DNA from: Rhizopus sp. PT2906
Lineage: Eukaryota > Mucoromycota > Mucoromycetes > Mucorales > Rhizopodaceae
Assembly: GCA_025529335.1 (NCBI GenBank)
Contig: JAMYHX010000095.1
Span: forward strand, 62,001 to 126,000
Reading direction: 5' to 3'
Length of the DNA: 64,000 bases
A program made the translations under genes and the position numbers. The notes beneath the pieces are model-generated. The model ran no database searches. It was not told the DNA's origin and saw only the letters and a list, made by a program, of their open reading frames with translations. Shown here piece after piece: positions 1 to 11,135 of this stretch (within the stretch, counting starts at the first letter, position 1; each line of letters begins with the position of its first letter).

Positions 1-432
1 GGATATGAAATCATAAGCTATGCTCGAAGATCACCAACAGGCGAAGACGTTTCACCTTGTAGCTGGGCCTCCTCGCCACTTGTATCGCGTGACTTACAAG
101 GTAATTTACAAGTTATGGACGATTTAAGTGTTGATGGTAACACACATGACTTGCTTGCCTACCTTAAGTCTGTTTACCATGATGTTTGCTTAGTTATCAT
201 TGACTTTGCTGGTATAATAACAAGAAGTGAAGATATTGTCAACTTGGTTGAGGCAAATCCCTCTTTAGCAAAGATTGCAATTGAAATCTTTGCCCTATAC
301 AATGAAGTGTTTATTTTTGACACTGAGAAATTAGTTAAAGATAATGGCTCATTACAAAATTTGAGGATTTATAATTATTGTTGCTGGAATACTTTTGATG
401 GTACAAGTTATCTGTATCTCGCATATTTTTAA
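1..432 (+). pseudogene. C-terminal part of a recombinase-like repeat-family protein (cut by window edge)
   Basis: The reading frame is open from base 1 to a stop at 430-432 (about 143 residues), so the gene begins outside the window. Near the start it reads IISYARRSPTGED, reminiscent of the YARxS motif of IS607-type serine recombinases. Later come GNTHDLLAYLKS and CLVIIDFAGII. I associate this layout with an uncharacterised protein family repeated in Mucorales genomes; this is from memory, not a search. The expected stretch after YARRSP looks shortened, so this copy may be broken. No recombinase activity is claimed. It lies near other mobile-element relics (2.2-3.3 kb). Confidence 0.4.
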
Positions 433-1361
433 TCTTCAGTAGTCAAATAAAATAACGCCAAAATGATCAGCATACAAAGAAGTCACTGAAAGAATCAAAT
501 TAAACCAATTATGGTTTAGAAGGTCTTTTCATCTTTTAACCAGCTTAACTGCTTCATCAATTTCCACTCTTGTCACAATCATTGGCATAGGATCATTGGA
601 GAGATAGTAACGTGGATCATATGGGCTGCGATGACACACACAAAGTTCATCTTTTTTCGCGCGCTTTTCAAGCCTTACACAGTTTGATGTTCAAGGTCAC
701 AGGGTGGTAACTATCATGTTCCATTTTGTGGCACTGACCATCTGTTACGTCTTTCTGCTTTATTATTTTACTTTATCAATTCCTTTTAAAAAGAATAGTA
801 AGCTAAAAGATTGCTTTTTTTGAGCATACATATGCATCATTACTGATAACGATAAAGAAAACGTCATCAAAAGGACATAGTTTGAATGAACTGCGGCTAA
901 ATGGATGGGCTTTGTTTGTCCAACGAGATTATAAATAATAATTTTAAGTATGCACTCTCGCACGATATCAATGAATGGGACAAGGGCCGCCTCTTAATTT
1001 CCTTTTATATAAAGTTGAAACAAGCAAGTTGATCGGGGCACTATACCTTGTGTTGAGCAAATGATAGATAAGCGTGTGTTCTTTCACTCTTTGTATGTAT
1101 TTAGAGATATCCATGCCTCTTTAAGCCATTGATCATCTTGTTTACTTGTTCTATTAAGCTTTTATTTTGTTTGTTTATTAGAAATCAAACTGTTTCATAA
1201 TTATTATTGCAAAAAAGAAAATATTATCTAAAAAAGGTTGTATTTATGCATCCGTATGCACATGTACTTATTAAGCCAAATTATATGGATAACTTTGTAT
1301 ATATAAATATACATCATCAAATCTATCTATAGCTACACTTTCTGCCTTTCTTTTATTCATA
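433..1361. other. Intergenic stretch with a short minus-strand coding-like fragment
   Basis: No complete gene is visible. On the minus strand, roughly 690 down to 535, an open frame of about 50 codons reads in part DELCVCHRSPYDPRYYLS and ends VDEAVKLVKR-like before a stop. It looks like a terminal exon or relic, but I cannot assign it. The part next to the cyclin gene is AT-rich with a TATA-like tatataaatata near 1300 and is the likely cyclin promoter. Confidence 0.35.
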
Positions 1362-1964
1362 ATGAATTCTACTGCTTCACCTGTGCTCACATTTAGGTCG
1401 GATTCCGAGCCTCTTTTTTCATACATGGCTTATATTGCTCGCAATTTGGTTCAGTGTTCAAGAGAACGCATCTATCATCAACATACACTGTTACCTTCTT
1501 TACCCAAATTTGTTAAAGCCATTTTTAAAAAATGTCGACTCAGTCCTGCTGTCACAGTGGTAGGGCTAATCTATTTAGAGAGATTAAAGAAAAATTTGCC
1601 CAATGGAGCGAAAGGAGGTAAGACCAAAGGATTGAATATACAATGCACTCTAACTAACGAATGATTAGAATACGATACACCTTACAAGTTGTTTTTGGCT
1701 GCAATGATACTAGCAACAAAGTATATCGAAGATCACAGTGGCCATGCAGTATACATTTATAGAGTTGTCTCACCAATCTACACACCACAAGAACTCAATG
1801 AAATGGAAAGGAGCTTTTTGAATATTTTAAAAGTAAAGAAAATATATATAAAATGGAGTCTATTGAACTAACGTTGTACATAGTTTAACTTGTATGTAGA
1901 CTCAGATCAAGTGGACAAATTTGTTAAAGCTCATCAAGATAAATTACAGCTTCATTTTGCATAA
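1362..1964 (+). CDS. PHO80/Pcl-type cyclin, N-terminal cyclin box protein
   Basis: Three exons, 1362-1617, 1669-1832 and 1884-1964, join in phase to about 166 residues. Intron 1 has a ctaactaac branch site and intron 2 a ctaac. The joined protein has the PHO80-like cyclin box: SYMAYIARNLVQCS, LSPAVTVVGLIYLERL, then LFLAAMILATKYIED and ELNEMERSFLNILK, ending FNLYVDSDQVDKFV. Such cyclins activate Pho85/CDK5-type kinases in phosphate sensing, polarity or cell-cycle control. The joins restore the family order, so the gene looks intact. The partner kinase is not in the window. Which Pcl subgroup it belongs to cannot be told by eye. Confidence 0.85.
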
Positions 1965-2233
1965 AACGCGCATACATACACTTGTGTACATAGTAGACCT
2001 GCATACAATAAACATATAGTTTTCAAATTTTGTAATAGCCAATCAGTGACTCTCTCCTTCTCCATTAACCATATCAATCGGTGATACAGTTCATCTCTTG
2101 ACGCTTGTGTATTGTAGTACTGATAACTAGAAGACTAATGAATAATGAATAATGTCTTATTCATTTTGTACTTACCGAAGCGTTAAGGAATGCACTGCCG
2201 TTATGGACAGCGCATTGAATCCCAGGAGCACCG

Positions 2234-3217
2234 TTAGTCTTTTGAAGGTCTTTTGAAGAGGGGAGGACTTTCATTGTCATGTTTTGATTTGTAAACAAAG
2301 ATACCATATATATTAAATGCACTGTTCACATCGCGATTCCAAACCGTACCACAAGATTCATACTTGAGGACAGAGTGTACTCTTCGCTTTGATCCCGAAA
2401 CAGAGAAATTATTTAATTGACTGGTTTGGCACTTGTTACAGATCTGACTCGTTAAGTACTCGTCAACATAAACAAATTCGGTCCTCCCGTTGGATTATTT
2501 GCATTTTCGTTTGGTGATCACATTTCTACAATGCCAACATTTGTTTAGACCAAAAATAAAAGACATGTAAGCATATGTACGTAAACTTTTTGGAACACGA
2601 GGTCAAGCTTTCAAGTGTCTTGTAGCCTATTTTTGAAAAACCAAAGACATTAAAGCACCATAAAGTTAAGTCATTATCATTCTTTTGACCTGGTTTGATC
2701 TTGTTGTCATATTGTTTGGCAAGTCTCCAAAAAGCTTGAGCATTAATCTGTACGCTCTTGGAATCAATCTTGTACAAGGGAAGTAAAGAAAAGTATCTTG
2801 ATCCTCGAGGGTCAGTGTACTTGAGAGGCATGAAGGTCTTGTCTTGAATTCTTGCTTGTACTGTTTTGATAAAGTTTTGAACAGCATCGATAACCTTTTT
2901 ATCAATGTTCTTCAGTTTGCTTGTCATTTTCAAGGTCTTGTTGGAATTGATAGCAGCCAAGGTGTTTTCATTTAATGATCTGTACTTGCTTGTATTCAGT
3001 TTCTTGACAAAAAGAAGTTCTTGTAACTTTCTATTGACATAACTACTTGATGCTTTGTCTTGAGGTTTTATTTCTTGAATGAACTTCTTTTGTTCCATTT
3101 CTTTCTGTATAAAGTGTAACCATTTCATGTAGCATTGAGACTTGGCATACAGATTAGCTTCATTTGGTACATCAACATTATTGGAAGCATCGTAGGTCGA
3201 CGCCCATATATTTCAAT
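2234..3217 (-). pseudogene. Degenerate Fanzor (TnpB-like) transposon-encoded nuclease
   Basis: Read on the minus strand, an open frame from about 3217 to 2526 carries a Fanzor-like N-terminal half with GSRYFSLLPLYKIDSKSV and later GYKTLESLTSCSKKFT. A second frame, about 2572 to 2234, carries the C-terminal hallmarks: VDEYLTSQICNKC, HSVLKYESCGTVW and NRDVNSAFNIYGIF. These correspond to the zinc-finger and RuvC-III region (NRDxNAAxNI) of TnpB/Fanzor proteins. An in-frame TAA interrupts the second frame at 2495-2497. The frames do not join, the segment that should hold RuvC-I and II is absent, and one expected finger cysteine is a tyrosine. It is therefore inactive. It abuts a PIF1-type helicase tail, fitting reports of Fanzors carried by Helitrons. 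Confidence 0.7.
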
Positions 3218-3289
3218 GATTGTCCTTGTGATTTGTTAATTGTCATAGCAAAGCATAATTTAACAGGAATTACTGATAATATTCTTTAT
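3178..3289 (-). mobile_element. PIF1/Helitron-type helicase C-terminal fragment
   Basis: On the minus strand about 35 codons read ILSVIPVKLCFAMTINKSQG followed by QSLKYMGVDL and then a stop at 3178-3180. FAMTINKSQGQSL..xGVDL is the signature of helicase motif VI in PIF1-like helicases, including the helicase of Helitron Rep proteins. Only this tail survives, with a stop just upstream. It overlaps, in another frame, the 5' side of the Fanzor-like relic and runs in the same orientation. A captured host PIF1 gene fragment is the alternative reading. Confidence 0.65.
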
Positions 3290-3390
3290 ATGACAATGGT
3301 TTATGTTACTAGTAAATTAAAACTATAATATTTTATTCAAGTATACAATTGTATAAGAGGGGGGTATATTATTAAGCAAAAATATATAAA

Positions 3391-5685
3391 TTATGCATAC
3401 ACATCTACACCTGTCCAATTAGTGGAAGCAAGTGGACATTGATCTACAGAGCCTCCACTATTACCCCACCATGACGGGAACTTGATTTCAGTGTTTTGGA
3501 AAGCAAAGAAGATAACGATGGCACAGATGGCAACACCAGAATCAAGGGCAGCAGACAAGACGTAATTGTACTTTTTCCACCATGCATTAGCACGTCTCTT
3601 GATGAAGAAATTAAAAATGAATCCAACAAACGCCCATGTGGTAGCAACGTTAGTAGGCGCTGGTGGATAGGGAGATGGACCCAACATGACTACAGGAATA
3701 CTGACATGACGAACCCAAGAGTTGGGATACTTTTTCTTCAACAAATAAAATGGAATGGGAAGTAAGAAACCGGCCAGTAAGAAGAAGGCAAGACCGTGAT
3801 ACAGAGAGTCAGGAGCAAAGAATCGGTTAGGACCAATCAAACCCCAGATAACGGAGGATGCGCCAAAGAGACCAGCATTAGGACATGTCCAAGGATAAGC
3901 TGCTTTTGTACAGATATTTGGGATAGAGTTCATCAGATAATTGGTTGTTCCAAGAGAAATGAAGGAGGCAATGATGGTACCGACCACTTGGAACGTAAAC
4001 ATTTCACGTGGTGGAATCTTCATGTAATGACCCAGTTTAAGATCCTGAGCAAACAAGAGAGCTTGACGCACAGTGATGTAACCATAAGTCTTGAAAATCA
4101 TGTTACCAATTGGGTGACCGGGGCGAATGGCACCATAGACCCATTCCGTAATCATAGAAATAGTTGGAGATTGTGATGTAATGGCAGTAATGATACCAAT
4201 AGGCAGCAGCCAGACAAAGGCAAGCACGACAGCAATGATCAATGCCCACCAGGGGATATCTGAAGGCCAATGAATAATCGTGGCAAAGCTAAGGCCAAGA
4301 GCAATGACAAATAAGATAGCATACCAGTAGTCAGGCACTTCCTTGTAGTTATCCATTAATCGCGCATGAATGTCGTCATCTCCTTGACGTGCATTCTTAA
4401 GTCGTCTCCAAATATCTTTACCGTTATAGAGAATGGTGTGTGTGATGATCGCACCTAGGGCAGCTAAACCTTGTCCATAACAGATAGCAAAGAATCCAGT
4501 GATACGAATTGGGGAGTATTCTTCATATGCTGTTTCATTGAGGAACTGCTCAGGGGTAAGCACGCGTGTACGGTTAAATGGAGCACCATAAATGTCGTAT
4601 TGATGGGTGTTGTATAAAGGAAATTTTTTACTTTCCCAAGTGTCAGTGTAATAGATGATGGGGACCAAAATATAGATGAAAAAGACGAAGCCTGCGAGCA
4701 TGTTTGCTTGAACAACCCATGGGATAGCAAGAGGACTAGGATACCACGCAGCAAGTTGACTCCAGTCCAGAGTGAAACTACCAATACCAAGACCGTTTAT
4801 ACCACTACCGATTTGAGATACAAGGACTGAATCTTTCTTGATCCAACAAATCCAAGAAATGGACGTCAACACGGGAATGATGTAACCAGGGAAGAAGTAC
4901 CAGCAAAAAGAGGCAGTAAAGGCAATCAAAAAGAATTTGTTACGACTCAATTTCAAACCGGAAGTCAGTGCTTCAGCATCTGCAACTTCTTTGGGTACCT
5001 CTTTGTGAAGTGTATGGAAAAGTGTAGCATTGACAAGATTGATTGGCCAGACCATGGATGCAGGACGCACAAGGAATCGTCGAAGAACACCAGCAAAACC
5101 AAAACCAAGCAAACTCGTGGTGAGAACCAGTAGAATACCACCACCGAATCCCCAATCCTGATTGTAATATAACTTTTGAACGACAATGATATCAATAGCA
5201 TCAAATGACGTGGCTGCTGCGTTAGCCATAACAGTGATTAAGACGTGTTCCTTGACATTGAATGGACCAGGATTTAAGTTGAATCTGAATCGACCCAAAG
5301 AGAATTCATAATTAGGAAGGATTTTTTCTGATAATTTGCCAGCTGGAAAGGCTAACAATTGAACTACAATGACCTTGATTGTCAAAGGATTTGCTCGGAA
5401 CCAAAAGAACTACAAAAGACGTTAACATAAAGCAAGAAACCACAATTGTATATATCTTACCTGATTTGTAAATGAGATGGCAGCAGAAAAAACAATACCC
5501 CAAATCCAAGCTCTGAATGTGGCAGTGGGTAGTGAGGTATCATCTGTGGGAGGAATACTTGCTCTGACTTCTTCAATAGGTGAATCTTCAATTGATGCAA
5601 CTTCAACTGAGGCTTTCTCCAATGATGATTCACTGTTTAGCGGCTTTTTATAGACTGAAGCCTGTGCATCAGTCTCTAGGCTCAT
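3391..5685 (-). CDS. OPT-family oligopeptide transporter
   Basis: Two exons, 5461-5685 and 3391-5409, join in phase to about 747 residues, normal for the family. It is a polytopic plasma-membrane carrier for proton-coupled uptake of small peptides such as tetra- and pentapeptides or glutathione. Visible signatures are NPGPFNVKEHVLITVMANAA near residue 110 and KIPPREMFTFQVVG further on, both classic OPT motifs, plus many hydrophobic segments. I chose the ATG at 5683-5685 (MSLETDAQAS) because the only upstream in-frame ATG (5737-5739) would add a hydrophobic leader that is probably 5' UTR. The N-terminal 70 residues are acidic and Ser/Pro-rich, a typical cytosolic tail. The substrate cannot be told from sequence. 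Confidence 0.95.
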
Positions 5686-7121
5686 TTTAAGTTTGTGTTT
5701 GTCTAAAGTGCAAATCAATAAAAAAAAAAAAGGGTCCAAAGTATTTATATGAAAGGATTTCCAAAATTGTAAGAGAGTCTTTCTGAGTTAATATTTACCC
5801 AATTATATTACACTTGTTGTTATTCTTTGGCCTGAGCACGCCATCGTTTGCGAATGAGCATTCATTAAAAAAAATTTTATTGTTACTACACTCAATTTAT
5901 TACAAATCGAAACTTTATCTTTCATAATAAACATAAAGTTACCATTGTAATGCCATCCTTACCATTAGTCTAATGATTTTCACTCTGCTTAGCATGTACT
6001 CAATGCTGTTCCACCTTCATATCACGTTTTACAAGATATAAGCTATAGCTACGCTGCTGAGTGACAAAATCAAACAGGTAACAATAAATATCACTATGGT
6101 TTCCATGATCCGTTACTCGGTAACATTGTGACAAAACACGCAATTCCTCTGTTTTTTTCGCATGCCCAAAGGCAACAGCTATTAGAAATTGCGCAATCCC
6201 GATGATGTTACACGAAATAGACTTCTAAACTATTCTTTCCTTTTAAGTTGCTGCGCGGATTCAATTGGGCTTATTTGACCTTCTTTCATTACATTCAATG
6301 CTCAATGCAAATGTCAAGATGACATCAATCGAATAATCGATGTAAATAGCTAAGGATCAAGTTAGATTTTACAAGTAATAAAATTCAGATGAAAGAGAAC
6401 TATCGGAAAAAGGAGTAGAAAGCGCTCAACAAACAGCATTAGTTATGAATTCATCTGTCTTAAACACCCTAGATGTTCATCTAGTATATCCTGATGCATA
6501 TCAATTAGTAAAATGGCCTACAACCAAGTTAAACTCAAAGCGCAGAAGATATTTTCGTGTAACAGTTAGATTGCGCCTTTGATACAGTCCGGCTGGTGGA
6601 TATTGTTGGTTACAAAAAAAGCTATTGTCGGTTGCAAAAAGTCAACTTGGCGGTTATGTTGTAACATATAATAGACTTTATTGATATAAAAGAATAATGT
6701 CATGAGGAATTATAAAATTATCATGACACTGGAAATTATGGCGTTGGCATAGACTCGATCAGAGTGGGGGAGGGCTGGTGTTCCATTGAACTGATATCAA
6801 AAGTTGGATGTATAATTAATTTTACACAATTTTCGACACAAAACTATGGGTAAAACCAAAGTCAATATATCTTGTGTACTTGTTGGTGCCACTAGTTGAT
6901 TTTTCTAACCCTCATAGCTAGTACCTCCAACGTTTTGGGAAAGTATTGACATTACAGCCAACTTCGAAACTCTTCGATCGAGTTAAGCGGCATACGTATC
7001 CTTTTGGGTGGATCATGGTAAGAAACTCAATGGCCAAGGCTGGCTCTAATAATCAGTAATAAAATAAAGGTGATTTTCAGACACTTACAACTTTGGATGC
7101 ACCCTTCAACTCCAATCTGCT
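5686..7121. other. Long intergenic region, no gene recognised
   Basis: No frame with family resemblance was found on either strand. The portion next to 5685 holds A/T tracts and is the OPT promoter. A short stretch at about 6898-7010 has weak 5S-rRNA-like words (gagttaagcgg, then ttttgggtggatcatgg) but is too diverged to call. Two imperfect ggttacaaaaaaagc/ggttgcaaaaagtc words lie at about 6610-6650. Confidence 0.5.
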
Positions 7122-7846
7122 TCATTTTTTGCATATCCCAATTAACATTTTCGGAAGCTTGATTCTGGATTCATAATAGTACTTTTTGTCAGCTGGCCCA
7201 CCATAATATGAAGCGGTCTCACATGCACTAAATCCCAATGGTTTCTTTCCATCGGAAACGATACGAATCGACATATCAGGCTTTGATCCTATTTTTTCTC
7301 TCAAATCTTTCTTGAGTTGCACGTTTCCCTTTGCGACTAGAACTACTTGCCGGGCTACCTCTATACGAATGGTCAATAAAATAACAAGATATATTCGAGT
7401 TGGTGGTTTACTTAATTCTGAACATACCTGATGCAGTTTATTTCATCAACGTTGTCATAGAAACTATCGACGAGCGGGGCCCATATGTCGATGTTATACC
7501 ATGATTCATCCTGTTCTACCAGAAAAGGGTTGGGATTTTTCTGATACTTGTGTAGTCTTATTATTTATCAGTTAGATGATCCTATGAAATGCACACATAA
7601 TTACTCACAGAGATTCGATAGCATGGCATATTTTATCAATATGGAAGTTTTTGTCTTCTGAATAGTTATTATATCGAATATCGGCATACTTGAATATTTC
7701 TTTTCTTATTTCATCTACTGTAGTCTATAAAAAGATGTTACCTTGATTTACAACATCGACAAAATATTGGTGTTGTTTTACCTTGTTCATGTTTATTAAA
7801 AGTGACCGAATTTCTTCTGGTAAAGTAACATATCTTTTGGGAAACA
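7122..7846 (-). pseudogene. Decayed multi-exon gene of an uncharacterised fungal family
   Basis: Four blocks on the minus strand look like consecutive exons with good splice ends: 7782-7846 (VFPKRYVTLPEEIRSLL), 7609-7724 (TTVDEIRKEIFKYADIRYNN), 7428-7556 (DESWYNIDIWAPLVDSF) and 7122-7360 (ending KKYYYESRIKLPKMLIGI). The first three join in phase. In the last block the frame that follows the splice (RGSPASSSSRKGKR) stops, while the family-like end (IGSKPDMSIRI onward) lies in another frame. This suggests a frameshift at an A-run around 7285-7300. The pattern GxKPDM..C.E....DxKYY....KLPK recalls a Mucoromycota-expanded family of unknown function. The 5' part is missing or unrecognised. Confidence 0.5.
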
Positions 7847-10023
7847 CTACGTGCACGAAAAAATGAATTAGCTAATTTTTTCAGAGAATAAAGCGCGGTG
7901 AACACTGACCACATAAAAATTAAAATACAGTAATATTCATATTTTATCTCTTTTTCTTTTAGAAACTTTATAAAAGTCGTTTTCTACATCAAGGACCATG
8001 GAAAGATATCTGTTCCTCAACAATCTTAACATGACTCTGCCCATTGAAAAGGTTTGTTGACGACATCACAGGTAGCGCTTGTAACATTGACCCTCTCGTG
8101 CATTTCCTCGTGCGCGTGGTGTACACCGTTTTATCTGCCACCATAGTTTGAAAGATGCAGTGACTCTTAGACACTATCTTCTTCAGCAACATCCACTTTC
8201 CCTTCTTAGTATTTTGCATGGCGCACGAAGATTCGACAACGACGACTTCATCTACGTGAAGAATTTGGGTGATAAAAATCATTCAGCTATTATGTCCCAC
8301 TTTGCATACCCGTCTTGTTTATTACATTATCCAGGGTTGCCGCTCCTGAAAGGTCACGTACAAATGACACACATTACAAGGAAAAGAGCAGCGCCGAATG
8401 ATAATAACCTCTGCTTTGATAACTCATCAGATGCAGAATCAGTGTTAGTTCTTACTTGTCAAGATGTCATATCATTCTCAGCATGGTCGGCATCTACAAA
8501 TGAACCCAATCGACCAAAATTACCAACTACTACTGCTCAAACATTAGCCCCTTTGTCACTATGGTTGCTAAAGATGCTCAATCGTCATTGACTACGCTCA
8601 AGTCGTGGAAAACTATATACGTTTTTCTTGTTGATGCTTTAAAACAAACCCAAAGCGAATTACCCCATTGGCTATGGAAATATGAGTACCCAACAGATCA
8701 TCATAAGTAATGAATAGAAGTAGTGTTCGTAGAATTGATCTAACTTCTGGCGTATTTTAGGTGCATGTAGTGCTTTCCAACAGATATTGACAAGTACGAA
8801 AAAGGACTTATCTGAGCAATTTAGTTCGTGTTGACTGATTTTTCAAGCAAGTGTAATAGACAAAAATGCAAGTATGCCTTATCCAAGAAGGTTAACTAAC
8901 ACTAACATTATTTCCTTACAGCGATGATTAATCTGTTTAATTCAGAGCGTGTTTTCTGGGTAGATCGAGCTGTCTTTTTTGCAACTGACAATATCTACCA
9001 GCCGCACTGTATGCAAACAATGAAGTCCCTTTTTGGGAAAAATGCATAAAAATACGGGCGACTATTCCTTTTAATCCAGTACATAGACAAATGACTCCTG
9101 CCTATATGCGGTTAATAAACTTCTACAGCTGTATACATTATGAAAAATTTGTGGACAGCACTGAAAAGTCGCTATTTCTATAAAAAAAAAAACCTTGGAG
9201 ATATTCAGTAACAGCGATTTTTGTATTACTCTTAGAATGAGCTCATGCTATGCAGTATTATCACAACTAGAGATATCTGAGTGTTGATTACAAAAGTATA
9301 TCTTGTTCAAATACTTGATTAAACATGGCGATCATGTGTAATCAAAGGCTAGTTGACAATTGAAAACAAATAACATTTATCAGCCGCAATATAAAAATAC
9401 ACTATCCTATTTGAGGCTTCCCGATATTTTCGACAAAAAGGATCTCATTTCTTCGATTTTGGTGATGGGAAAAACATAGAAGCCAGGGATCAGCGTCCCT
9501 GAAAGTTTATTTCAGCAAAAATCCAAGTTCGAGTCAAATTAGAAAAATGCGATATTTTTTTTTCTCCTGCAGGCTGAATTTTCTCCATGGGAGTTGTTGG
9601 TTCTTTGGCTTTACCATTATTCTAATGGGAAAATAGATTGACCACGTTTTATTGTATTTTTTATTGTATCTAATCACACTTCAAAAGCAAAAAGGAGTAG
9701 GCAAATTTGAAAAGAGCAAACCACGGCTGAATGTGTGTGTGTACAAAGCATGCAGGCTTTTATTTTTAAAAATGCTTTTATATTTGTTTATTGTAAAACT
9801 TTCATGGTATATTTTTCTAGGGGAAGTTTAGCAAATGGAAAAAAGAAAAATGGTAAAAAGTTGCGAGAACACCTCCTTGTAATATTCATCGACTCCTTTT
9901 GGCTACTGTTGATAGATATACCACCTTATATTCTTATGTGCCCCCCCTGAATATATCTATTTTAATAAATACAGCGTCCATTCGTGAAAACAAGGTAATT
10001 CAACTCTTTTATTCCTCTTAACT
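7847..10023. other. Intergenic/degenerate region without a supported gene
   Basis: Long open frames exist on both strands at 7989-8591, but they lack recognisable motifs and clear splice logic, so they are not called. The rest (8600-9950) is AT-rich with frequent stops. The part just upstream of 10024 presumably holds the promoter of the Asn-rich gene; a pyrimidine-rich leader precedes its ATG. Confidence 0.45.
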
Positions 10024-10908
10024 ATGCGTATACAACTTGTCAAGCGCGACGATAGCTCTTATACAACAACAAGTTCAAGATACGCACCAAGTCCTACTGG
10101 GCCTTCCAGTAATAACGGAAATGGTGATAATGGTAACTATAGCAATAATATTGGCAGTAACACTAGTAACAACAGTAATGGAGGCGGCCAATACAACAAC
10201 GGCAACAATAACAATAATAATAACGGAAATAATGGCCAACCATATAACAACGGAAATAGCAATGGAAGCAGCAGTGGCTATAGCAATGGCAACGCTAACA
10301 ACAATGGCTATTCTAACAACAACAACAACAACAACAACAACAGTAACAGCAATAATAATAGCAACGGTAATAGTAATGGCAGCAGCAACAACAACAGCAA
10401 TAATAGTAACAATGGTGGTGGGTCATATAGTAACAGCGGTAGCAATTATCCTTCAAACAATGGTAATAGTAATGGACAGAGTAACAACAATAATGCCATA
10501 CACAACGGCAACGGCTACAGTAGCAGTCCTACCGGTAATAGCAATATACCATACCACAATAATAATAGCAATAATAACCAAAATAACAACTGGCCACAAG
10601 GCAATAATGATTACACAGACAGCTATAACAACATGCCCCCAGCACACTTGCCACCTACCTTTATCGATCAAGATACTAATGGTCATCAAGTGCCCACTAA
10701 AGTAATAATCATCATTGTATGCACCGTAGTTGGAATTAGCATCATTGCTGCTATTAGTCTCTTTTACTTTTGCAAGAAGCGAAGAGAAAAGAAGAGGGAG
10801 AATATGGCTAATGCATTTTTTGAATTTTCTGCAGACAAGTCCTCTGAAAAGACAACAAGAGTCAGTCCTTTTAAAAAATACCAGTCGTCTCCAACACCTA
10901 GTTTATAA
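10024..10908 (+). CDS. Asn/Ser/Gly-rich single-pass membrane protein
   Basis: A single-exon frame of 294 residues. Residues about 25-205 are almost pure low complexity (Asn, with Ser and Gly), encoded by imperfect AAC/AAT/AGC/GGC repeats. Then comes a Pro-containing linker (PPAHLPPTFIDQDTNG) and one strongly hydrophobic segment (KVIIIIVCTVVGISIIAAIS plus LFYF) at about 225-247. Basic residues CKKRREKKRE follow, then a short Ser/Thr-rich tail. The layout suggests an extracellular Asn-rich region, one transmembrane helix and a cytosolic tail, as in fungal wall-sensor or mucin-like proteins. No clear signal peptide is seen, so membrane insertion and topology are inferred. Function unknown. Confidence 0.75.
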   Translation: MRIQLVKRDDSSYTTTSSRYAPSPTGPSSNNGNGDNGNYSNNIGSNTSNNSNGGGQYNNGNNNNNNNGNNGQPYNNGNSNGSSSGYSNGNANNNGYSNNNNNNNNNSNSNNNSNGNSNGSSNNNSNNSNNGGGSYSNSGSNYPSNNGNSNGQSNNNNAIHNGNGYSSSPTGNSNIPYHNNNSNNNQNNNWPQGNNDYTDSYNNMPPAHLPPTFIDQDTNGHQVPTKVIIIIVCTVVGISIIAAISLFYFCKKRREKKRENMANAFFEFSADKSSEKTTRVSPFKKYQSSPTPSL

Positions 10909-11135
10909 TCATTATACCTTTAGAGTATGAAATTTTGCTTCTCTCTTTGTCGGGGCTTTTGAATATATGATCAAAACCTTTACCCTTGCCCTTATCCTTA
11001 TGCACTTACATTTACTATTTTTTAGATAAAGTTGTCTCTTTTATTATTTTAAATTGTAATCAGTACAAGTTTGATCAAGCTTATATAATATAAATAAACT
11101 AGTAATAGCAATAATTAAGTATTTTGTTTGTAAAC

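Noticed and set aside
3496..4176. Plus-strand frames across the OPT gene
   Set aside because: Antisense shadows of a conserved transporter.
8148..8591. 147-codon plus-strand frame, and the antisense VDADHAEND words
   Set aside because: No recognisable domain; the antisense resemblance to Copia RNase H breaks off after a few residues.
9500..9545. tRNA B-box-like aagttcgagtca
   Set aside because: No A-box or cloverleaf can be formed upstream; no tRNA gene was found anywhere by eye.
10037..10705. Thr/Ile/Met-rich second frame in the Asn-rich gene
   Set aside because: Shadow of the repeat in another frame; the Asn frame has the membrane helix and tail.
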